Shown in pieces: positions 35,397 through 44,175 of a stretch of DNA of 64,000 bases. The notes under the pieces were generated by a model. That model ran no database searches. It saw only the letters and a list, made by a program, of their open reading frames with translations, and was not told the origin of the DNA. The DNA lies in contig NZ_WNLA01000005.1 in the NCBI RefSeq assembly GCF_009720865.1, positions 62,001 through 126,000 on the forward strand, given 5' to 3'. The first letter of the stretch is position 1; every line of letters starts with the position of its first letter. Source of the stretch: Pseudoduganella ginsengisoli (GTDB lineage Bacteria > Pseudomonadota > Gammaproteobacteria > Burkholderiales > Burkholderiaceae_D). The translations under genes and the position numbers were made by a program.

Positions 35397-36212
35397 TCAC
35401 TTGCCCCCGAAGATGCGCTGCAGGAAGCCTGGTTTCTCGTAATTGATGAAACGCAGAGGCATTTCCTGGCCCAGGAAACGCGACACCACGTCTTCGTACG
35501 CTTCCGCCACGTCGGTGCCCTTGAAGTGAATCGCCGGGTTGCCCTGGTTGGATGCGTGCAGCACGGATTCCGATTCCGGAATGATGCCGATCAGCGGAAT
35601 GCGCAGGATTTCCTGCACGTCGCCATACGACAGCATTTCATCGGCTTCCACGCGCTTAGGCGAGTAGCGGGTGATCAGCAAATGTTCTTTGACCGGCTCG
35701 CCGCCCGATTGCGCGCGGCGCGATTTGGCCTGGATGATGCCGAGGATGCGGTCCGAGTCACGTACCGAAGACACTTCCGGATTGGTCACGACAATGGCTT
35801 CATCGGCAAACGTCAGCGCCATCAGCGCGCCGTGCTCGATACCGGCGGGCGAATCGCAAATGATGTATTCGAAGCCCATGTTGATCATTTCATGCAGCAC
35901 GGCTTCCACGCCATCTTCCGTCAGCGCATCTTTGTCGCGCGTTTGCGAAGCCGGCAGGATGAACAGGTTTTCGCAGTGCTTGTCCTTGATCAGCGCCTGG
36001 TTCAGCGTCGCTTCTTTGTTAATGACGTTGATCAAGTCATAGACGACACGGCGCTCGCAACCCATGATCAAGTCCAGGTTACGCAAACCGACGTCGAAGT
36101 CGATCACAGCAGTTTTGTGGCCACGCATGGCCAGGCCGGTCGAAAAGCTGGCGCTGGTAGTCGTCTTGCCGACACCGCCCTTACCGGACGTTACAACGAT
36201 AATTCTTGCCAC
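35397..36212 (-). CDS. minD: Septum site-determining ATPase MinD
   Basis: 271 residues. Deviant Walker [10 protein letters not shown] near residue 10, switch regions [16 protein letters not shown] and [15 protein letters not shown], and a C-terminal amphipathic membrane-targeting helix ([16 protein letters not shown]). It binds the membrane as an ATP dimer and recruits MinC. Second gene of minCDE. Confidence 0.96.
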   Translation of the reverse strand: MARIIVVTSGKGGVGKTTTSASFSTGLAMRGHKTAVIDFDVGLRNLDLIMGCERRVVYDLINVINKEATLNQALIKDKHCENLFILPASQTRDKDALTEDGVEAVLHEMINMGFEYIICDSPAGIEHGALMALTFADEAIVVTNPEVSSVRDSDRILGIIQAKSRRAQSGGEPVKEHLLITRYSPKRVEADEMLSYGDVQEILRIPLIGIIPESESVLHASNQGNPAIHFKGTDVAEAYEDVVSRFLGQEMPLRFINYEKPGFLQRIFGGK

Positions 36213-36248
36213 AAATAATCCTTTTAAGTGAGCAGCTCAGAGAGCAAC

Positions 36249-37010
36249 TTAAGCGCGGGTTGGAGTTGAATTGACTGACAGTATATCCAGCCGGTCGCCA
36301 GCAAGGCTGACTTGGGTCGGCTTGCGCGCATGCTCAGCCGGGAATCCATCTTCAAAAGTACGGTAAACCCCTGCAATCGACACCAGTTCCGGCGCCATCG
36401 ACAGCGCAAAAATACGGGCGCTGGCGTTGCCGGACGCACCCGCCAGGGCGCGGCCATTTAACGTGTTGTACACGTGAATGCTGCCGTCCGCGATGATTTC
36501 AGCGCCGTTGTTGACGACGGCCGTCACAATCAAGTCGCCGCCGCGCGCATAAATGCGCTGGCCGGCGCGGACCGGGGTGTCAATGATCAGGGTGCCGGCC
36601 GAGCCGACTGCCGGGGCCGGCGCAGGCGCCGCCGCGGGAGCCGGCGCCGGTGCGGCGGCCGGTGCCGCTGCCGCCGTATGTTCTTCCGTCTTGCCCGTAT
36701 CCAGCGACAAACCCTGCGCCAGGATTTCATCCACCATATCCGGCGATGCATGGCGCACAGCCACCGGATTGAGGCGGTATTTCTTCAGCAGGGCAATGGT
36801 GCTGGCCCAGTCTATGCGTTCACAGCCGGGCGTCAGCGAACCCACGTCGATCACTGCCAAGTCGCCTTCGAAAAAGTCTGGCACGCCGCCCGTCATTTCG
36901 TTCAACGCGGCATCGAGCGCGATGCCGTCGGACGTGTACAAGATGGCGGAAACTGCGACGACGGTGGAAATCTTGATTTCGATGGGCTTGTGGAACGGGC
37001 TCTTGGACAT
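36249..37010 (-). CDS. minC: Septum formation inhibitor MinC
   Basis: 253 residues. An N-terminal FtsZ-inhibiting domain to about residue 105, an unusually Ala/Pro-rich linker about 115-140 (repeats of APAPA), and a C-terminal beta-helix that binds MinD (TLIIDTPVRAGQRIYARGGD, VVNNGAEIIADGSIHVYN, GRALAGASGNASARIFAL). It blocks Z-ring assembly away from mid-cell. First gene of the operon. The 294 bases upstream show no gene. Confidence 0.94.
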   Translation of the reverse strand: MSKSPFHKPIEIKISTVVAVSAILYTSDGIALDAALNEMTGGVPDFFEGDLAVIDVGSLTPGCERIDWASTIALLKKYRLNPVAVRHASPDMVDEILAQGLSLDTGKTEEHTAAAAPAAAPAPAPAAAPAPAPAVGSAGTLIIDTPVRAGQRIYARGGDLIVTAVVNNGAEIIADGSIHVYNTLNGRALAGASGNASARIFALSMAPELVSIAGVYRTFEDGFPAEHARKPTQVSLAGDRLDILSVNSTPTRA

Positions 37011-37290
37011 AAAACGGTCAGTTAAGGGTATTGCTTGGGCCCATCGGCCGGGTTTGCCTGCCGCGGAACGGCATAAGCCGTAGCATTTTACTGTGGTTAA
37101 GAAAGAAATGGGAGTGCCGTCTTATTAATCAGACACAGCACCGGCAGCCCGGGAAGGCTGATGTAGCAAGGGTTTTGCTGTTTAGAAATTCCTGGGGCGT
37201 GCCGGGATAAAGTTTTATGCAGATCGGCATGTTGTCATTTAGATTAAATATTCGTGTTGTAAAGTTGCGGCAAGATTTTTCAGGGATGCT

Positions 37291-37303
37291 TGAATCCTCT
37301 TCA
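37291..37303. promoter_or_regulatory. MetR-box-like palindrome at the regulator's start codon
   Basis: TGAA-TCCTC-TTCA, an exact match to the MetR consensus TGAA-N5-TTCA. It ends one base before the ATG at 37305, so the bound regulator could block its own expression. Confidence 0.55.
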
Positions 37304-37304
37304 T

Positions 37305-38210
37305 ATGCTGGAAATACGCCACTTACGTACGCTCAGTGCCTTGCGCTCCGCCGGCAGCCTGGTGCGCGCCGCGCAATTGCTCAACCTGACGCAGTCCGCG
37401 CTGTCGCATCAGATCAAATTGCTGGAAGATCGCTACGGCAGCCCGCTGTTTGAGCGCAAATCCGTGCCGATCGGCTTTACCGCGACGGGCGAGCGCCTGC
37501 TGCGCCTGGCCGATACGCTGTTGCCGGAAATCGAACAGGCGGAACGCGACGTGGCCCGCCTGTCGCAAGGCGACCAAGGGCAATTGCGCGTGGCCCTGGA
37601 GTGCCATACGTGCTTCGACTGGCTGATGCCAGTGATGAATGAATTCCGCAAGCGGTGGCCGGAAGTGGAAATCGACCTGGTCTCCGGTTTCCACAGCGAG
37701 CCTGCCGAATTGCTGCGTTCGGGCCAGGCGGATTTGGTGATTGGTTCCGAATACAGCGCCGGGTATGCGGCGTTCCCGCTGTTTCGCTTTGAAATGCTGG
37801 TCGTGATGGCGCACAAGCACCGGCTGGCTGCTCAGCGCCGCTTGCACGCCAGTGACTTCACGGATGAAACCATCATTACTTATCCGGTACCGGAACAGCG
37901 GGTGGAATTGATCCGAGAAGTCTTGCGTCCGGCAGGCATACGCTATGAGCGCCGCATGGCGGAACTCACCGTTGCCATAATGCAATTGGTGGCCAGCAAG
38001 CGCGGTATTGCCGTCCTACCAAATTGGGCGATTAAAAATTATGTTGATTATGACTACGTAGTATCACGGCCTGTCAATGAAAGCGGACTGTGGTCAGATC
38101 TGTACGTTTCGGTGCCAGATACGCTCCGTTCGAAGGCATATGTGCTTGATTTCATTAATGTGATACGGGAGCAGTGTGCCGGGGCGCTCGACGGTATCAA
38201 ACTCTTATAG
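37305..38210 (+). CDS. metR: LysR-family transcriptional regulator, MetR-like
   Basis: 301 residues from the ATG at 37305. HTH at 5-62 (LRTLSALRSAGSLVRAAQLL, LTQSALSHQIKLLEDRYG) and a periplasmic-binding-like effector domain. The effector part keeps MetR-specific stretches: VALECHTCFDWLMPVMNEF, WPEVEIDLVSGF, ITYPVPEQRVEL and MQLVASKRGIAVLPNW. In E. coli MetR senses homocysteine and controls methionine-synthesis genes. No met gene is adjacent; a MetR box overlaps the start. 37011-37290 shows nothing else I can assign. Confidence 0.8.
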   Translation: MLEIRHLRTLSALRSAGSLVRAAQLLNLTQSALSHQIKLLEDRYGSPLFERKSVPIGFTATGERLLRLADTLLPEIEQAERDVARLSQGDQGQLRVALECHTCFDWLMPVMNEFRKRWPEVEIDLVSGFHSEPAELLRSGQADLVIGSEYSAGYAAFPLFRFEMLVVMAHKHRLAAQRRLHASDFTDETIITYPVPEQRVELIREVLRPAGIRYERRMAELTVAIMQLVASKRGIAVLPNWAIKNYVDYDYVVSRPVNESGLWSDLYVSVPDTLRSKAYVLDFINVIREQCAGALDGIKLL

Positions 38211-38229
38211 TGACAATTCGTGACAATTC
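38211..38229 (+). repeat. Tandem 10-bp direct repeat upstream of phasin
   Basis: TGACAATTCG at 38211-38220 followed at once by TGACAATTCA at 38221-38230. It could be a binding site for the PHB regulator or chance. Confidence 0.35.
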
Positions 38230-38251
38230 AACCACAATGAAATTGGTAGCA

Positions 38252-38293
38252 TTGCTCTAGATCAAAGGCGTTGACAGAAGTGATGCATATCAT
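38252..38293 (+). promoter_or_regulatory. FNR/ANR class II-like promoter of the phasin-phaAB cluster
   Basis: TTGCT-CTAG-ATCAA (38252-38265) matches the FNR/ANR box TTGAT-N4-ATCAA at nine of ten positions. Spacing from its centre puts position -41.5 relative to a start near 38300, and TATCAT (38288-38293) then falls exactly at -12 to -7. The phasin ATG is 35 bases downstream with AAGGAATCC before it. Together this predicts oxygen-responsive expression of PHB-granule genes. Confidence 0.5.
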
Positions 38294-38334
38294 AACGTTT
38301 TTGGTTTGCAGGTCCGCTTTCTGACAAGGAATCC

Positions 38335-38691
38335 ATGTTTAACCCAGAACAGTATTCGCAAGCGCAGTCCTTGATTGAAGCTCACATCCGCAGTTTTGAT
38401 ACCTGTGCCAAAGCCGTGCTTCAAAGTAGCGCCGGCCTGGTCGACCTCCAGCTGGACTCCGTCAAGAACCTCTTCGTCATTGCCTCGGACGCATCAAATC
38501 AATTGCTATCGCTGAAAGACCCGCAAGACTGGCTGAGCCTGTCGGCGGTGCAGTCGCAACAGGCGCTCGACCGCGTGCAAGCCTATGGCAGGCAAGCGGC
38601 CGGCATCGCCCGGGATGCACACACGCTGATGACCGAAGCAGCCGTACCGCTGCAAGGGTTATTCAATCGTGCGCCACATGCTCCCCGATAG
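38335..38691 (+). CDS. phaP: Phasin family protein (PHA granule-associated)
   Basis: 118 residues, shorter than typical phasins (about 170-190), with the usual amphipathic helices: NPEQYSQAQSLIEAHIRSFD, AKAVLQSSAGLVDLQLDSVK, SVQSQQALDRVQAYGRQAAG-type. No signal, no Cys-rich or membrane segment. Phasins coat polyhydroxybutyrate granules. The two enzymes of PHB precursor synthesis follow, starting 57 bases downstream. Strong ribosome site. Confidence 0.75.
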   Translation: MFNPEQYSQAQSLIEAHIRSFDTCAKAVLQSSAGLVDLQLDSVKNLFVIASDASNQLLSLKDPQDWLSLSAVQSQQALDRVQAYGRQAAGIARDAHTLMTEAAVPLQGLFNRAPHAPR

Positions 38692-38748
38692 AATTAGTAA
38701 GTTGAAATTTTTTCATCGGCCATTCGGCCATGTTCACTGGAGAAACAA

Positions 38749-39927
38749 ATGGAAGATGTAGTCATCGTAGCAGCAGGCCGTACGGCCGTAGGCAAGTTCG
38801 GCGGCAGCCTGGCCAAGATCCCTGCAGCGGAACTGGGCGCCCATGTTATCAAGGGCTTGCTGGCGAAAACCAATATCGACCCGAACCTGATCAGCGAAGC
38901 CATCCTGGGCCAAGTGCTGACCGCTGGCGTGGGCCAGAACCCAGCGCGCCAGGCAGTGATCAAAGCCGGTCTGCCAACCAGTGTTCCAGCCTACACCATT
39001 AACAAAGTGTGCGGCAGCGGCCTGAAAGCCACCCACCTGGCCACCCAGGCCATCAAGTGCGGCGACGCCAGCATCATCATCGCCGGCGGCCAGGAAAACA
39101 TGAGCGCTTCGCCGCACGTGCTGAACGGTTCGCGCGACGGTTTCCGCATGGGCGACGTCAAGATGACCGACACCATGATCGTGGACGGCCTGTGGGACGT
39201 GTACAACCAGTACCACATGGGCATCACGGCGGAAAACGTGGCCAAGAAATATGAAATCTCCCGTGCCGAACAAGATGAATTCGCCCTGCAGTCGCAGCTG
39301 AAAGCCGAAGCCGCGCAAAAGGAAGGCAAGTTCAAGGACGAGATCATTCCACTGGAAATCGCCAGCAAGAAGAGCACCGTGGTGTTCGATTCGGATGAAT
39401 ACATCAAGCCAGGTTCGACCCTGGAAGCGCTGTCCGGCCTGCGCCCGGCGTTCAACAAGGAAGGCACCGTGACTGCGGGTAACGCATCCGGCATCAATGA
39501 TGGCGCCGCTGCCGTCATCATGATGACCGCGACCCAGGCGAAAGAACTGGGCTTGCCAGTGCTGGCCAAAGTCAAGGCGTACGCCTCGTCCGGCCTGGAC
39601 CCGGCATTCATGGGCATGGGCCCGGTATCGGCCGCCAAACTGTGCCTGAAAAAAGCCGGCTGGACGCCGCAAGACCTGGACCTGATGGAAATCAATGAAG
39701 CGTTCGCGGCACAAGCTATCGCCGTGAACAAAGAAATGGGCTGGGATACGAGCAAGATCAACGTGAACGGTGGCGCCATCGCGATCGGTCACCCAATCGG
39801 TGCATCCGGTGCACGTATTCTGGTCACGCTGCTGCACGAAATGGTGCGCCGTGATGCCAAGAAGGGCTTGGCATCGCTGTGCATCGGCGGTGGCATGGGT
39901 GTTGCTCTTGCTGTCGAGCGCGCTTAA
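38749..39927 (+). CDS. phaA: Acetyl-CoA C-acetyltransferase (beta-ketothiolase PhaA)
   Basis: 392 residues. Catalytic Cys88 in [11 protein letters not shown], His348 in GHPIGASG and Cys378 in LCIGGGMG give the full thiolase triad. It condenses two acetyl-CoA to acetoacetyl-CoA. The neighbouring phasin and reductase genes support a role in PHB synthesis rather than beta-oxidation. Confidence 0.95.
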   Translation: MEDVVIVAAGRTAVGKFGGSLAKIPAAELGAHVIKGLLAKTNIDPNLISEAILGQVLTAGVGQNPARQAVIKAGLPTSVPAYTINKVCGSGLKATHLATQAIKCGDASIIIAGGQENMSASPHVLNGSRDGFRMGDVKMTDTMIVDGLWDVYNQYHMGITAENVAKKYEISRAEQDEFALQSQLKAEAAQKEGKFKDEIIPLEIASKKSTVVFDSDEYIKPGSTLEALSGLRPAFNKEGTVTAGNASGINDGAAAVIMMTATQAKELGLPVLAKVKAYASSGLDPAFMGMGPVSAAKLCLKKAGWTPQDLDLMEINEAFAAQAIAVNKEMGWDTSKINVNGGAIAIGHPIGASGARILVTLLHEMVRRDAKKGLASLCIGGGMGVALAVERA

Positions 39928-39987
39928 TTTTTGCAATTGGTAGTACTGTTCACGTCTTATTGATTGAAAAAAAGAGGGGATAAAAAA

Positions 39988-40728
39988 ATGGCACGAGTTG
40001 CATTGGTAACGGGTGGTATGGGTGGTTTGGGCGAAGCAATTTGCATCAAACTGGCAGCCCTCGGCTATAAAGTAGTAACCACGTATTCCCCCAACAACAC
40101 GAAAGCGGAAGCCTGGCTGGCCACGATGAAAGATCAGGGCTATGACTTCAAGGCGTATCCGTGCGACGTGGCTGACTATGAGTCGGCACAGGCTTGCGTG
40201 GCCAAGGTACAAAGCGAAGTGGGTCCGGTCGAAGTGCTGGTCAACAATGCCGGTATCACCCGCGACATGACCTTCAAGAAGATGGACAAGGTCAATTGGG
40301 ACGCCGTCATGCGCACCAACCTGGATTCCGTATTCAACATGACCAAGCCGGTTGCGGATGGCATGGTGGATCGCGGCTGGGGCCGTATCATCAACATTTC
40401 CTCCGTCAACGGCCAGAAAGGCGCGTTCGGCCAGACCAACTACTCGGCTGCGAAAGCCGGCGTACACGGTTTCACGAAAGCGCTGGCGCTGGAAGTGGCG
40501 CGCAAAGGCGTCACCGTCAACACCATTTCGCCAGGTTACATCGGCACCAAGATGGTGATGGAGATCCCTCAGGAAGTGCTGGATTCGAAGATCATCCCGC
40601 AAATCCCGATGGCTCGCCTGGGCAAACCGGAAGAAGTCGCGGGCCTGGTGGCTTACCTGTCGTCGGACGAAGCTGCATTCGTCACCGGCGCCAACATCGC
40701 CATCAACGGCGGCCAGCACATGTCGTAA
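39988..40728 (+). CDS. phaB: Acetoacetyl-CoA reductase PhaB
   Basis: 246 residues from the ATG at 39988 (AGAGGGGA upstream); an earlier in-frame start at 39964 is rejected. Short-chain dehydrogenase with VTGGMGGLGEA at residues 7-17, NNAGITRD at 86-93, catalytic Ser139 (IINISSVNG), Tyr152 and Lys156 (NYSAAKAG). It reduces acetoacetyl-CoA with NADPH to (R)-3-hydroxybutyryl-CoA. The polymerase gene phaC is not in this window. Confidence 0.95.
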   Translation: MARVALVTGGMGGLGEAICIKLAALGYKVVTTYSPNNTKAEAWLATMKDQGYDFKAYPCDVADYESAQACVAKVQSEVGPVEVLVNNAGITRDMTFKKMDKVNWDAVMRTNLDSVFNMTKPVADGMVDRGWGRIINISSVNGQKGAFGQTNYSAAKAGVHGFTKALALEVARKGVTVNTISPGYIGTKMVMEIPQEVLDSKIIPQIPMARLGKPEEVAGLVAYLSSDEAAFVTGANIAINGGQHMS

Positions 40729-40753
40729 GACTGCTGAACTGAGCTCAACATGA

Positions 40754-40789
40754 AGCACCGCGAGCATCATGCTCGCGGTGCTTTTTTTC
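40754..40789 (+). terminator. phaB terminator
   Basis: A 13-bp perfect stem AGCACCGCGAGCA / TGCTCGCGGTGCT with a TCA loop and a T7 tail. Confidence 0.93.
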
Positions 40790-40802
40790 TTCTGGAGGGG
40801 AT

Positions 40803-42140
40803 ATGGACCGTTTATTGCCCGATGGCGGGCTGGCGCTGGCCAGCCTGGGAGAACAGGTATTGCAGCCGGGCGTCAAAGGCTTGCCGTTGACGGAGCCGAT
40901 GCGCCAGGGGGCAATCGGCGTACAGCGCTGGAATGTGCTGCGCGGCGACACCAGCTACCCGGTCGCGCTGCTAAAGGAATCCGCGCTGCTGCACAATCTC
41001 GACTGGATGCACAGCTTTTGCGCGCGCCATGGCGCCGTGCTGGCGCCCCATGGCAAGACCACCATGTGTCCGCAATTGTTTGGCGCGCAAATTGCCAACG
41101 GCGCGTGGGGCATGACCTTGGCCACGGCGGCGCAAGTGCAGGTCGCGTACCGCTTCGGCGTGCGCCGCGTACTGCTGGCCAACCAGCTGGTGGCGCCGTC
41201 GGACATCCACGCCATGGTGGCGCTGATGAAATCCGATCCCCGTTTTGAATTCATGGCGCTGGCCGATTCCGAGGCGGGCGTGCACCGCCTGTCACAAGCC
41301 GTGGTGGCGTCCAGGCTGGAGCGCCCGCTGCCGCTGCTGGTGGAACTGGGCCTGCAAGGCAAGCGCGCCGGCTGCCGCACGCCAGAACAGGCGATGGCCG
41401 TAGCGCGCGCCATCAAGAAAGCGCCGGGTGTGCAGCTGGCGGGCATCGAAGGCTATGAAGGGCTGTTGCACAGCCATGACCGGCATCACGCGGTGGAAGC
41501 CGTGCAAGCGTTTGTCGCGCAACTGGTGGCGCTGGTGCGCGAGGCGGACAAGGAAAAACTGTTTGGCGGCGAACAGATCGTGCTGTCGGCCGGCGGCTCC
41601 GCGTATTTCGATCTGGTGGCGCGCGGCTTTGCGGGCGTCAAGGGCTTGTCGCGTCCGGTGCTGCCGGTACTGCGCAGCGGCTGCTATCTGACCAACGATC
41701 ACGGTTTTTATCAGGATTTAACGCAGGATGTTGACCAGCGCGAACACGTATCGAGTGGGCTGCGCCCGGCGCTGGAAGTGTGGAGCATGGTGCTGTCGCG
41801 GCCGGAACCGGACCTGGCGATCCTGTCGATGGGCAAGCGCGATGCGTCGTATGACATGGAATTGCCGCTGCCCCTGTATGTGCACCGCCCCGGCGAACCG
41901 GGCGCTTTCGGCGCGGAAGAGGCAGTGGACTTGTCGCCCGGCTGCCGCATCGACAAGATGAATGACCAGCACGCGTATCTGCGCTTGCCGGAAGGCGATC
42001 CGCTGTGCACATCGCTGCAGGTGGGCGACTTGATCGGCTGCGGCATATCGCACCCGTGCACGACGTTCGATAAATGGCCGCTGTTGCTGGTAGTGGACGA
42101 CGCCTACACAGTGCGTTATGCCGTCAATACCTTCTTCTGA
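40803..42140 (+). CDS. PLP-dependent D-amino-acid deaminase-like protein (DSD1/alanine racemase N-terminal fold)
   Basis: 445 residues. An alanine-racemase-like TIM barrel with PLP-Lys85 in APHGKTTMCPQL, which is the deaminase/D-serine-dehydratase form of that motif, then VELGLQGKRAGC, GIEGYEGLLHSHD, LSAGGSAYFDLVARGF and a C-terminal metal-binding domain with HPCTTFDKW. It probably deaminates a D-amino acid with loss of water or ammonia. The position after the phaB terminator gives it its own transcript. Confidence 0.8.
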   Translation: MDRLLPDGGLALASLGEQVLQPGVKGLPLTEPMRQGAIGVQRWNVLRGDTSYPVALLKESALLHNLDWMHSFCARHGAVLAPHGKTTMCPQLFGAQIANGAWGMTLATAAQVQVAYRFGVRRVLLANQLVAPSDIHAMVALMKSDPRFEFMALADSEAGVHRLSQAVVASRLERPLPLLVELGLQGKRAGCRTPEQAMAVARAIKKAPGVQLAGIEGYEGLLHSHDRHHAVEAVQAFVAQLVALVREADKEKLFGGEQIVLSAGGSAYFDLVARGFAGVKGLSRPVLPVLRSGCYLTNDHGFYQDLTQDVDQREHVSSGLRPALEVWSMVLSRPEPDLAILSMGKRDASYDMELPLPLYVHRPGEPGAFGAEEAVDLSPGCRIDKMNDQHAYLRLPEGDPLCTSLQVGDLIGCGISHPCTTFDKWPLLLVVDDAYTVRYAVNTFF

Positions 42141-42188
42141 CGGGTATGCCGGGCATCCATTAAAATCACGGAAACAACAAGGATCCCC

Positions 42189-43145
42189 ATGGCAGAACTG
42201 AATACCACGCTGTTTCCCCCGATCTCCCCGCTGCGGCACGGAATGCTGGCAGTTGACGATCTCCACACCATCTACTGGGAAGAGGTGGGCAACCCGAACG
42301 GCATTCCCGTGCTGTTCCTGCATGGCGGCCCCGGCGCGGGCCTGTCACCCGCGCACCGGCGTTTCTTCGATCCGCTGCATTACCGCGTGATCTTGTTCGA
42401 CCAGCGCGGCGCGGGCAAATCCATGCCGCTGGGCGAGTGCCGCAACAACACGACGCCATTGCTGATCGAAGATATCGAGCGCTTGCGCACCATGTTTGGC
42501 ATTGAACAGTGGCTGGTGTTTGGCGGTTCATGGGGTTCCACCCTGGCGCTGGCGTATGGCCAGGCGCACCCGGAACGCTGCCTGGGCTTTGTGTTGCGGG
42601 GCATCTTCCTGTGCACCCGGCGTGAAATCGACTTCTTCCTCAATGGTTCCGAATGGTTCCACCCGGACGTGTATGACGAATTCGTTGCGGGCATTCCTGT
42701 GGACGAGCGGGGCGATTTGCTGGCCGCCTACCACCAGCGGATCATGAGCCATGACCCGGAAGTGTACTGGCCGGCCGTGCGCGCGTGGAGCCGCTTTGAA
42801 GGGCGCCGCGTGTTCCTGCTGCCGCAGCCGGAAGAACCGCCGTCGGATTCGCTGGACCTGGGCGTGGGCCGCCTGGAATCGCATTACATGGCCAACCTGG
42901 GCTTCTTTACCGATAACCAGTTGCTGGACAATGTCAGCCGCATTGCCCACTTGCCGGCCGTGATCGTGCAGGGCCGCTATGACGTGATTTGCCCGCCAGT
43001 GTCCGCGTGGCGCCTGCACCAGGCTTGGAAAGGCTCCGTCATGAAAATGATTCCAGATGCGGGCCACGGCGCCATGGAAACCGGTATTACGCGGGCATTG
43101 GTGACGGCGACTGAACAATTCCGCAAGCAGCGCCGCTTCGACTGA
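42189..43145 (+). CDS. pip: Prolyl aminopeptidase (S33 alpha/beta hydrolase)
   Basis: 318 residues. Oxyanion segment LFLHGGPGAGLS, nucleophile Ser114 in VFGGSWGSTLALAYGQ, the Asp of VQGRYDVICP and the His of GHGAMETG complete the triad. The family releases N-terminal proline from peptides. LFDQRGAGKSMP is also family-typical. It is likely co-transcribed with the gene before it (48-base gap, GGATCCCC ribosome region). Confidence 0.9.
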   Translation: MAELNTTLFPPISPLRHGMLAVDDLHTIYWEEVGNPNGIPVLFLHGGPGAGLSPAHRRFFDPLHYRVILFDQRGAGKSMPLGECRNNTTPLLIEDIERLRTMFGIEQWLVFGGSWGSTLALAYGQAHPERCLGFVLRGIFLCTRREIDFFLNGSEWFHPDVYDEFVAGIPVDERGDLLAAYHQRIMSHDPEVYWPAVRAWSRFEGRRVFLLPQPEEPPSDSLDLGVGRLESHYMANLGFFTDNQLLDNVSRIAHLPAVIVQGRYDVICPPVSAWRLHQAWKGSVMKMIPDAGHGAMETGITRALVTATEQFRKQRRFD

Positions 43146-43222
43146 CGCATCCGGGAAAGCGGCAGGCGGTGGTGCGCCGTCTGTTACACTTATGCCCGGA
43201 CCCGTACCAGAATTAGCTTCAG

Positions 43223-43669
43223 ATGAATATACAAGTCGGCGATATCGGCCATATCATCCAGCTGGCGATCGCGCCGGTATTCCTGTTGGCCGGCGTGTGC
43301 ACCAAACTGATGGTGCTGACCAACCGCCTGGCCCGCATTATCGACCGCTCGCGCGTGCTGGAAGACCGGCTCGACGTTGGCTACAACGAAAGTTCCCTGA
43401 ACGAACTCGATGTGCTGTACCGAAGATCGCACTTGATCAATATTGCGATTGCGTCATCGACGTCGTGCGGGTTATTGGTCTGCCTGGTGATTGGCATGCT
43501 GTTCATTGGCGATACCACCGACGTTACGCTGGATAAATACATTGCCGGCTTGTTTGTGCTGGCAATGGTGGCGTTGATTGCCAGTTTTGTTTACCTGCTG
43601 CGGGAAATCTTCATTGCTTCCGCCGCGATGCGCGCGCACCGGCACGTGCGTCACCCATTAAAGAAATAA
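43223..43669 (+). CDS. DUF2721 membrane protein
   Basis: 148 residues with three TM helices (about 10-30, 74-95 and 105-125). Opening INVQVGDIGHIIQLAIAPVF-type region and TNRLARIIDRSRVLEDRL between TM1 and TM2 match the DUF2721 family. Function unknown. A TACACT -10-like element lies about 30 bases upstream. Confidence 0.8.
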   Translation: MNIQVGDIGHIIQLAIAPVFLLAGVCTKLMVLTNRLARIIDRSRVLEDRLDVGYNESSLNELDVLYRRSHLINIAIASSTSCGLLVCLVIGMLFIGDTTDVTLDKYIAGLFVLAMVALIASFVYLLREIFIASAAMRAHRHVRHPLKK

Positions 43670-43684
43670 GAGTACCATCGTCCC

Positions 43685-44137
43685 ATGCACGACTATCAAC
43701 GCCCCCCAACCCTGTACCGTTATGGCATCCGCGGCGACCTGGAACAGGCCCTGTCGCAGGGTGAATTCATCCTGCGCCCGACCGCGCAATGCCTGACCCT
43801 GAGCTTTTCCCAGGTGTGGGACCGCAACCTGTTTGACTTGTTTTCCGCTGACGCCTGCCTGATCATCCATAACACGGAAGAATTCGGCGAGCGTATCCAC
43901 CGCGCCGTACAGCGCACCTTGCCCAGCTGGGCGGGTATTGATGGCGCCATCGAATACGGCACCCGCGCGGCGCTGGGCGCAGCCTTCACGAAGACGCCGG
44001 CTGAAGCGCAGGAGCGCGAATGGCAATTCGCGTGGCGCGCGATGCAGGCGAATTTGAGCTTGAATCCCGTGATGATCAAGATCGGCAGCATCGAACAGTT
44101 TGCCGAGCTGCGCGACCGCGATACGTACCTCGCTTAA
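43685..44137 (+). CDS. Hypothetical protein (150 aa)
   Basis: A soluble protein with no signal peptide. Notable stretches: TLYRYGIRGDLEQALSQGEF, LTLSFSQVWDRNLFDLFSAD, ERIHRAVQRTLPSW and EREWQFAWRAMQANL. I do not recognise it. It lies 15 bases after the DUF2721 gene and so is probably co-transcribed. Confidence 0.55.
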   Translation: MHDYQRPPTLYRYGIRGDLEQALSQGEFILRPTAQCLTLSFSQVWDRNLFDLFSADACLIIHNTEEFGERIHRAVQRTLPSWAGIDGAIEYGTRAALGAAFTKTPAEAQEREWQFAWRAMQANLSLNPVMIKIGSIEQFAELRDRDTYLA

Positions 44138-44142
44138 ATCAT

Positions 44143-44170
44143 GGGTGCCGGGCCTTCAGGCCGGGCATCC
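44143..44170 (+). repeat. Dispersed 28-bp hairpin repeat, copy C
   Basis: GGGTGCCGGGCC-TTC-AGGCCGGGCATCC, five bases after the preceding stop. It gives the cleanest version of the family found at 1531-1558 and 14348-14375. It lies between convergent genes and could act as a weak terminator. Confidence 0.7.
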
Positions 44171-44175
44171 ACACT

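Noticed and set aside
38269..38297. TTGACA as a -35 box for the phasin promoter
   Set aside because: At 17 bases downstream there is AACGTT, not a -10 element; the FNR-like arrangement fits the spacing better.
38734..40770. A 678-codon open frame on the minus strand opposite phaA-phaB
   Set aside because: An antisense shadow spanning two separate recognised genes and a gap; no ribosome site or family motif.
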